64,000 nt of DNA from Megamerina dolium (Eukaryota; Arthropoda; Insecta; Diptera; Megamerinidae), in the NCBI GenBank assembly GCA_963854835.1, contig OY978530.1, positions 11,744,109-11,808,108 on the forward strand. The letters run 5' to 3'. Under the pieces are notes generated by a model. The model was not told the DNA's origin, made no database searches, and saw nothing but the letters and a program-made list of their open reading frames with translations. The position numbers and the translations under genes are program-made. Positions 56,436 to 64,000 of the stretch are shown piece after piece. The stretch's first letter is position 1, and each line of letters opens with the position of its first letter.

Positions 56436-59382
56436 TTATACTTCCCCTGGATATGGCGCAAGTCGCTCTAAGTGCACTACTTTAAACTTTGCTCTTTTAT
56501 TCCAGGCACGTTGAATACGATACACTACGTCATTTATCTTTGCTATAATCTCATATGGTCCTTCCCAATGAGTCTGCAGTTTAGGGGACAGGCCTTTCTT
56601 TCGTTGTGGATTATGAAGCATTACAATCTCTCCTTCATAGAACCCTTTTGAATTTGCTTTCAAGTCATACCTGGCCTTCATCTTATCGCTTATCATCTGC
56701 GACCGCTCTCTGATGAACCGATGTACTTCATCCAACTGTTCCCGCTTTTCGCTAGTATAATTACCTTCGGTTGATCTCGTTGGTGTTACGACTCCAAATT
56801 TTAAATCAGCTGGCAGTCTTAACTCGTTTCCAAAAATTGCCATTGCCGGTGTAGTAGCCGTCGTATCATGTTGTGCGCATCGATATGCCATGAGGAACAT
56901 TGGTATATGTACATCCCAGTCTCTTTGGTATTTATCTACGACTTTTCTCAAATATTCCTCCAAGGTACGGTTAAATCGTTCTACCATGCCATCAGATTGT
57001 GGATGCAAAGGTGTTGTACGAGTTTTGTATATACCCAGCATACGGCATATCTCTTGGAATACAACTGATTCGAAATTTCGACCTTGGTCTGAGTGTAATT
57101 CCATCGGTACACCAAAACGAGTAATCCATTGGTTGACGAATACATCCGCAACTGTACTAGCTTCTTGATTTGGAATGGGGTATACTTCAGGCCATTTACT
57201 GAAGTAATCTATAACCACCAGAACATACTTGTTTCCTGCGTTGCTTATTGGAAATGGTCCAGCTATGTCCATAGCAATTCGCTCAAATGGAGCACCCACG
57301 GTGTATTGGTGCATCTTACCTCGACTTTTCTTAGTGGGACCTTTGGCCATTGCACATTGCTTACACTTCCGAATCCAATCAGCGACATGGTCATGACATC
57401 CAACCCAATAAAATCGTTTCTTTATTTTCTCGACGGTTTTGGTGATTCACAAATGCCCTCCACTGGAGGCATTGTGATACTCAGCTATCACTTCATTTAT
57501 TCTTGCCTTGGGTACCACTAGAAGATCATAAGTGATTTTTCCATCTTCACTTTCCCATGTTCGGAATAAACATCCGTCTCGTAAGTGCAGGCTTTGCCAC
57601 TGCGCCCAGTATGCCTTTGCTATTGGACTCTCATTAGCCATTTCTTGCCAATCTGGACGTATGCCCTGCTCCTTGTATTTCATGATCTTTGAGAGATCTG
57701 GGTCGTTCCGTTGATCTTCTTGAACTCGTTCGGTGGTCCATGACTCTTCCGACAATACATTCGTAAGACGTAGGTTAACAATGTGATTCTGGCTTTCTAC
57801 CCGAGAACAATGTTTGCTATCTACGGTGCAAATACGATGATATGGAGTATCAGCTTTACCACGATGAATGAAATCACGATCTTCCTTTCGTTGTCCTGGT
57901 GAATTCGATCTTTCTTGCTTGCGTCGTAGACGACAATTACGCGCCATGTGTCCTCTTTGATCGCATATGAAGCACTTACCGGCAAATTTGTTTTTGTGTT
58001 GATTCCTTGTTCTTTCTTTAGGCTTCATACTCGATTGATTGCAATCACTAGCTATATGCCCTCGTTTGTCGCAAATGAAGCACTTACCATTAAATTTGTT
58101 TTCGCGTCGACCTGTTGTTCTTCTTTCAGGCTTCACTACTGACTTAACTGCCTGACACACTGCTTCAACCAGATCTGATGTTTCTGTTTCTAGTTGGCGT
58201 ACCCGTGGCATTGGTCGACACATCAAACTGGCGGCTTCAAACGTCAATGCACTACTGACTGTTTCAGCATAAGTATTCCTTGGTGACATGGCTAGGGTAC
58301 GCTTTGTCTCTCCATCACGTATGCCATCTATGAATGCCTCTATTTTTATTTTTTCGACGAACTCTTCCGAATTACCGGAGAACGCTAGATGACATAAGCG
58401 CTCAATATCGGAAGCGAATTCCTGAAGGCTTTCATTACTCCGTTGCACTCGCGATCTCAATTCCACTCGATGTAATTGACTCTTGTATTCATTTTCATAT
58501 TTTCGCTGGAGTGTGTCCATCAGTGACTGATAGCTACCACGATCTTTCTCTGGAATCATCTGTAACACCTCGGAAGCATTACCTTTTAATGCGACTATTA
58601 AAGCAGCAGTCTTGTCGCTATCATCCCATTGATTCTTCGACGCTGTTGTCTCGAATTGAAGCTTGAAGATATTGAATGGCGTGCTTCCGTCAAATGTTGG
58701 TGACTTTAGTTTGATTGTACTTGAATCTCTAATCACTGATGTGGCTGGTCCATTTATTTTTAGTTGATTGAGTTCGTGCTGTAATTTCTCGAACTTATCT
58801 TCCCAGTCGTCGACATGTTCCTTCAGCTTATCATCCAACTCATCCACGTGTTCTTTCAGCTCTGTGACTTTGTCATTAATAGCTCCTGATTTCCTGAAAT
58901 CTAAGTTCAATTCTTTTTTGTAGATTTTCGATGACGTGTTCTTGGCGAGCCGAATGTTCTTGAAACTTGTAGTCAATTGTTTTCTGGAATTCTCCCATAG
59001 CGTTTTCTTGGCGGGACGAACCTTCTTGGATTTTCATACGCAATTCAGCCGAATGTTCTTGAAGCTTGGAATCAATGCGAGAAGCATTTGCTTGTAACTT
59101 CGCATTAATTCCTTGCAGTTGCTGCTGCTGTTGTTGCATCATGGATTTCATGAGTTCCATTAGTTGACCACTCGAATCTATCTTGCTTTCTTCCTCAGCG
59201 TGTACGACTGCTTGTATATCGGCTTCCTCGAAGAACTCATGTTCTTCTACATTAATTCCCTTAGCCTCCATAGCTTGCCTCAGCCTCGCCAGCAGTTCCG
59301 CCTTTGCACCTGATGACGATAGATTCATCTCTACCAACAGCTTTTTAAGCTGGTCCACTTTTAGTTGGTCAATTTTCACCAT
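56436..59382 (-). pseudogene. Gypsy A2 Gag-integrase fusion frame, frameshift and nonsense codon
   Basis: Starts at ATG 59382 (MVKIDQLKVDQLKKLLVEMN). Next comes a glutamine-rich coiled coil (MMQQQQQQLQGINAKLQANA, about residue 88-107), then a frameshift near 58880 into a 509-codon frame. That frame has capsid-like sequence and two or three CCHC knuckles (CFICDKRGHIASDC, CFICDQRGHMARNC). At about residue 360 of this frame it joins Pol sequence (VDSKHCSRVESQNHIV) that lies after RNase H in A1. TGA at 57445-57447 replaces GGA in the integrase zinc domain (GHL*ITK). The integrase core (MDIAGPF, HSDQGRNF, VERFNRTLEEYL) and GPY/F end follow to 56436. Gag is longer than in A1 because it keeps the coiled coil. 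Confidence 0.88.
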
Positions 59383-59411
59383 CTTTACAGAATCCCACTT
59401 CTGACACCAAT

Positions 59412-59849
59412 TGTTACGTTTTTATTCTGTGAACGTTTAATTCTATTTGAATTACCTTGTTCGATCACTGGATTCTGTTAATGATAACTGCAACACTTAT
59501 TTTATACAACTATATACAGCAACAATTTATTTAATAATCTCTATTTACAATCAACACTGTTTACAATCAACTATTTACTATAACACTTAAATGTACTTGC
59601 AACTTTTGCCTCTGTATAAATGTTTTCGCAATCACGTTCGGAATTAGATTGATTGTCAATTCTCAACACTGGCTCTATTTATACTCTGTTGGCAACACCC
59701 CAGAATCTTCCTTTATCGAGATTCTTCTCTTCCTTTCTCGTTGGCTTGTTCTGGTTATCGCTTATTTCTTTTTGTTGACATTCGTTTCGATGCTGCCAAT
59801 AGAGTCAGTCACAATAGTGATGAGTAATCAACTATCGATACTCGTTACA
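59412..59849 (-). repeat. 5' LTR of Gypsy A2
   Basis: 438 bp, identical by eye to 55960-56397. The promoter for the element RNA would lie here, reading leftward. Confidence 0.93.
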
Positions 59850-59972
<123 letters not shown>

Positions 59973-59984
59973 TTTAGGGATTAG

Positions 59985-62730
59985 CCGAATCAGACCACTT
60001 ATATGGGTCACTTTTCGTCCCTCAAATCGTGTGTTAATTATTTGTTCGGTTGCAGAATTCTTCTACTTCCTTCCTCATAATAACATCAAGCGTTATTTCA
60101 AGTTCATCATTAAATTTCGAGTTCATCAATAAATTGGCGACCCAGTGTGGACATCCTCCTGCTTGCCAATGCAGGACACTGGCACACTATGTGCGCCGCT
60201 GTCTTTACCTCTTCCATGCATAATCTGCAAATATCAGCATCCTTCCCATCAACAAGACCCATCTTGCTGAGGTGGTATCTGAAATTGCCATGCCCAGTTA
60301 TTAATGCAGTCAACCAGCTTAGAGTCATTCGTCCTAGACTGAGAGCCCTCCCCGATTCACTGCCCTTTGATAGCCTCAACGAAGCCTTTGCCTGTCTACT
60401 AGTAGATAAGTTCTCCCATCTCGTGAGATGAAATTTCTTTATCCACTCTTCGACTTTTGCCTTCACCGTCCCGCTGCTGAGAGCAGCTACTGGTTCCGGT
60501 CCATAAAATTCAGCTTCAGATCCTTGTCTAGTCAAGGCGTCTGCAACTTCATTCTGTTCTATACCAATGTGTCCCTTCACCCACATAAGAGTAATCGCAT
60601 TACTACGAGCACACCCATTAAGTTTCTGAACACATTCGAGCGCCAACTTAGAAGATACCGTAGGTTGTTGCAGCCGCCTGACCACCGCCTGCTTTAGACG
60701 TAATGCTGTTAATGCCGCTGACTTCGTAATATGCAAGTCCAACGGCAGCAGCCCGAGAAAGACTTCCAATACTCCTACTGGGGTCGTCCGGATAGCTCCG
60801 GTAATCCCAATACAAGCCATTCTTTGCACCCTATCTAACTTACTTTTCGCGGTCTTTTGGGTGACCTTAGGCCACCAGACCACAGCAGCATATGTTATTA
60901 AGGGCCTGACCATCGTTGTGTAGATCCAGTACGCTGCTCTGGGAGTAATTCCCCACATGAGACCGAACACTCTCTTACACTGATGCAATACCCGCTTGCC
61001 CTTCTGGATCTTGTTATCTACGTGACTATTCCAAGTCAGCTTGTTGTCCAGGATGACACCTAGATACTTTACTTCCTTGGATACGTTGATGTTCGATCCA
61101 AAAAGCCTAAGAGGGTCTATTGTTAGTCCAGTCCTCTTTTTAGTAAAGAGTACCGTTTCCTACTTACTAGCATTTACAAAGAGACCTTGTTCCATGCACC
61201 CTCCTTCAACCATTTTGAGTGCACCTCTCATGGTATCATAAATAGTGTCCAGGAACTTACCGCTCACCGTTACCGCTATGTCATCTGCATACCCGACGGT
61301 GTGTATGCCTTTTGAGTCCAGAAGCTGAAGTAGGGAATCGACCGTGATGTTCCAAAGGATGGGCGATAATACTCCCCCCTGTGGACACCCTTTGACTACC
61401 CTACCTCTGAATCTGTAACTCCCATTTTGAAAGTTTATTGCCCTTTTCCTCAGCATGCTGTCCACCCACCTTATAATGGTTGGGCTACTTCACGAGTAGC
61501 AAGGGCCATCCTTAGCTTATCGAAACCAATCTTATCGTACGCACCTTCTATATCCATAAAAGTAGACATAGGTATCCCTCCACAAGACAGTTCCCTCTCC
61601 GCTACGCGAACGAGTTCGTGCAGGGCCGTTTCAGTGGATTTGCCAGCTCTGTACGCGTGCTGACACCTGCTCAGTGGTTTTGTCAGAAGCGTTGTCCTTT
61701 TCATGTAGTCCGCCAGTACTCCCTCCATACATTTAAGCAGAAAGGAGGTCAAGCTAACCGGCCGGAAAGATTTAGCCTCTGAGTAGTCCCTTTTTCCCGG
61801 CTTTGGAAGAAAGACAACCTTAGTCTCTCTCCATTGAGTCGGGATATATCCTGTAGCCAGGCAAGTAGTAAATATTCCCAGAAGCCTGTCTACCAGAGCT
61901 TCTGCACCCCACTGAAGTAGGGCTGGAAATATCCCGTCTGTACCCGCTGTTTTGAATGGAGAGAAACGCTTAATGGCGTTTATCACTCCATCTCTGGTGA
62001 CTATCCTTTCAGCTTCCAATCTTTCATTCCTGTTTGCACTCTTGCGGGTGGCTTCCCAAGGATCTTCCGATCTAAAGCATCCTGGAAAATGCACCTCCAT
62101 CAGGTATTTCAGTGACTCTCCGATTGTCTCTGTAAAGGATCCATTCGTTTTGCGAATTAATCCCAACTTTGACACCGGGTCCTTTGATATGATCCTCTGT
62201 AATCTACATACATCGGTCATATCTTGCATATTTGAGCAGAATTCCCTCCACGTTTTCCTTTTACGGTTGCGTAGAGTCTTCTTCAACTCCCTTTTCTTTG
62301 ACTTGTAGTCGTCCCATGCGTTGGGGTCCCCTCTCATGTGACGATTAAAAGCCTTCCTTGTCTCCTTTTTCATGGATTCCAGTTCCCCATTCCACCATGG
62401 AGTGGGATCTACTTCATCCACAACCGTCAGAGGACATGAAGCTTCAAATGCTTGGATCATGACTGAGCTGATAGCCCCCACCTGATACTCAACATCTGCG
62501 GTTGTTCTAGATCTCCTAAACCTCCTTGGCAATAATTCCTCAAGAACTTCGCAGTATCTTGTACAATCCGTTCGTTTCGGTATCCTTATCATTCTACAGT
62601 CGTTCCTATGTCTTTTATCGGACGTAACCCCAAACTGAATGGCCCTGTGGTCCGACATGGTTAGTCTATCCACAACCCTCCAATCCAAAATCCTATCCAA
62701 CATTCTGACATTCGTCAGAGTAACATTCTG
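59985..62730 (-). mobile_element. LOA/I-like non-LTR retrotransposon, 5' truncated
   Basis: Minus-strand LINE with reverse transcriptase and a partial RNase H domain, a combination found in the LOA/I group. The 3' UTR (60109-59985) leads into (TA)n. The 5' end stops in the C-terminal endonuclease at about 62730, where a SINE head is joined. The 3' boundary is approximate. Confidence 0.78.
60110..62703 (-). pseudogene. LOA/I-like Pol: endonuclease end, RT, damaged RNase H
   Basis: The endonuclease C-terminus has VDRLTMSDHRAIQFGV (near 62640). The reverse transcriptase follows with AIKRFSPFKTAGTDGIFPAL, FRPVSLTSFLLKCME, MSTFMDIEGAYDKIGF (palm Asp), GCPQGGVLSPILWN and VGYADDIAVTV (catalytic YADD, near 61280). 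The frame breaks near 61475 and again near 61160. The C-terminal part (60988-60110) has RNase H residues VKGHIGIEQNEVADALTRQG, but its N-terminal catalytic half is deleted near 60680. It then ends with a CRLCMEEVKTAAHIVCQCPA zinc-like motif. Clade is judged from domain order. Confidence 0.8.
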
Positions 62731-62785
62731 ATCTACAGATCAGAAGGCCAACACACTAACTACTGAGGTACGGCACCCACGTAAG
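62731..62785 (-). mobile_element. SINE tRNA-like head fused to the LOA-like element
   Basis: The minus strand reads GTGGGTGCCGTACCTCAGTA, then the A-box-like segment, then CCTTCTGATCTGTAG, matching SINE copy 1. It then passes straight into the LOA-like endonuclease. The B box is missing. Confidence 0.75.
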
Positions 62786-63871
62786 CGGGTGCGGCGGATA
62801 GGTGTTAGCGATTTGTATATACTGCATAATACCCATTTCATTTATTTTAGATGTTTTCCAAAACCAAGGTTGAGCGCTGTTTGAAAAACAATCAAAACGT
62901 GCAATTGAACTGAGCCAAAACAAGTTAAAACAAAAAAACTAACACGAAAAGAAAAATGAAAAGGTGAAATAGTTATAAAAACTGAACTATGTTAGATTAT
63001 TATTAATTTTTTTTTTTATATTCCTATAGCTTTTTTATAAAATAATATATCATATATAATGAATTTAGATGTGTAATCTAAATAACGAAGATTATTATTT
63101 GTCTTTTAATTACATATTTATAACGTATAAATATATGACCAATTTATCTGACCGTTAGATGTGACTCATTGTTACGTCAGATTTGACGTATATATTAATC
63201 AGCGTTGACAGATTTTTAGGTCAGATCTACCTGCTTGTTAAATATGACTAAATTGGCTGACTGGTATTTCTGCTACGCTCAACTAGAGAAAGCGAGAGAA
63301 CTATATGTTCCCAAGGTACAAAAACTGATGTGTTAGAAAGGGACAGTTAAATGGTTGTCAATCTAACCATCACTATCACTATCACTATCTAACACGTCAA
63401 TCTAAAAATTGACGTGTTAGATAGTGATACAAAATCACACGTACACAAGACTTTCAGTCAGAATTTTCGCATGGCCCTTAAGAAAATCGTAGAAACTTTG
63501 TTCTAGGCCTAATGTAAAGTAGCGTCAGATACTACTGGTCATATAACTGATAGTGTTCTTGTAGGGAGGTTTTCTAATATATTCGGTATGTGTCTAACTG
63601 ATGTTTACATATGTGTATGTAGACTCTATCGCTTTTATATCGTTGTGCATACGTATTGTATTGTATTTGCCTAATATTTTACGCTCGCATTAACTATTGA
63701 ATCATGATCTATTGCTTTGTTTTGTTGTACATACGTTGATTTATTTCTCATTCTCCCTTTCTCTATGCTATATATTCCTTCCTACTCATGTAACGAAATG
63801 TGCTTTAAAAATTTAACACTCCATTTGCGACACCGCCGCTTAAGAAGTTTTACTTCAAAAACTTGTTTGCT
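62786..63871. other. Unrecognised terminal stretch
   Basis: AT-rich DNA without coding signal. It contains several TGAC/GTCA motifs (63130-63260) and the hairpin at 63380-63429. Confidence 0.45.
63380..63429. repeat. 22-bp perfect inverted repeat with 6-nt loop
   Basis: TATCACTATCTAACACGTCA (first 20 bases of the arm, 63380-63401) pairs perfectly with 63408-63429 around CTAAAA. The left side is preceded by additional ATCACT repeats. It could be a small fold-back element or a replication fold-back scar. Confidence 0.93.
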
Positions 63872-63940
63872 CTTTTCGGGATTTGAACCCGGGATTTTCC
63901 CAATAGACAGCTGCGGTCTAACCACTTTGCTACTGCACTA
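63872..63940 (-). other. tRNA-like relic (SINE head or pseudo-tRNA)
   Basis: The minus strand has A-box-like TAGCAAAGTGGTTAGACC (63915-63932) and B-box-like GGGTTCAAATCCC (63878-63890) at tRNA spacing. The T arm pairs at four of five positions, but the acceptor arms (AGTGCAG against AAAGAGC) do not pair. It is therefore not a functional tRNA gene. It differs from the SINE family above and may belong to another tRNA-derived repeat. Confidence 0.6.
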
Positions 63941-64000
63941 TATATGCTGTGTTGGCTAGAAGGTAGTTTTCCTAGCACTTTTTAAATTGAGAGTTGTAAA

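Noticed and set aside
60428..60697. Plus-strand frames opposite the LOA-like element
   Set aside because: They are antisense shadows of the RNase H and C-terminal region.
63872..63940. Functional tRNA gene on the minus strand
   Set aside because: The 5' and 3' acceptor strands are not complementary and the T arm has a mismatch, so it is recorded only as a tRNA-like relic.

Overview
This is 64 kb of AT-rich eukaryotic DNA. It is almost certainly from an insect, and most likely a fly of the tephritid type; that placement is inferred from the transposon families and from one insect-like mitochondrial carrier gene. There are no bacterial operons or ribosome binding sites. Most of the window is a nested graveyard of transposable elements, and host coding sequence is scarce. 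I found no CRISPR array and no prokaryotic defence system.

Layout, left to right. 1-2240: a BEL/Pao protease scrap, two (TA)n/(GT)n tracts and unrecognised DNA. 2246-4716: remains of a Maverick/Polinton (a PLA2-like virion protein gene broken by a tRNA-derived SINE, an A32/FtsK-like packaging ATPase, a 25-bp minisatellite and a truncated conserved gene). 4717-5114: a 0.4-kb repeat shared with 14165-14598. 5115-8489: RTE-type non-LTR retrotransposon copy 1. 8490-9412: a truncated mariner. 9758-14160: a decayed Ty3/Gypsy element on the minus strand (Gypsy B). 14165-16640: a second Polinton remnant with integrase and a YWDDPNE-domain gene. 17390-26314: a nearly complete Ty3/Gypsy element (A1) with RTE copy 2 inserted at the start of its gag. 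26315-27684: duplicated SINE-bearing DNA and a 144-bp tandem repeat.

27898-32720: a mitochondrial carrier gene whose coding sequence is split by a 4.15-kb Jockey-like element (J1). 33130-40450: fragments of Jockey, BEL/Pao and a Tc1/mariner-superfamily element. 43798-47113: RTE copy 3 with a 14-bp target duplication. 47172-48884: a complete but catalytically dead Tc1-like element with inverted/direct-repeat ends. 48887-50066: non-repetitive DNA with a candidate 98-bp host exon. 50067-52030: J1 copy 2. 52246-55158: a PIF/Harbinger element with both of its genes and its terminal repeats. 55232-55679: a solo LTR of family A. 55960-59849: an internally deleted Gypsy (A2) with identical LTRs, inserted in a long (TA)n tract. 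59985-62730: a LOA/I-like element fused at its 5' end to a SINE head. The last 1.2 kb holds a strong hairpin and a tRNA-like relic.

The nesting order can be read directly: SINE into Polinton, RTE into Gypsy A1, Gypsy A2 into the (TA)n next to the LOA-like element, and J1 into the carrier gene. All three family-A insertions have an ATAT duplication. Family A also pairs a nearly coding-competent copy (A1) with a deleted copy that moved recently (A2), a likely autonomous/non-autonomous pair. Every transposon gene here carries at least one inactivating change, except the J1 copy 2 reverse transcriptase frame, which is open but 5' truncated.
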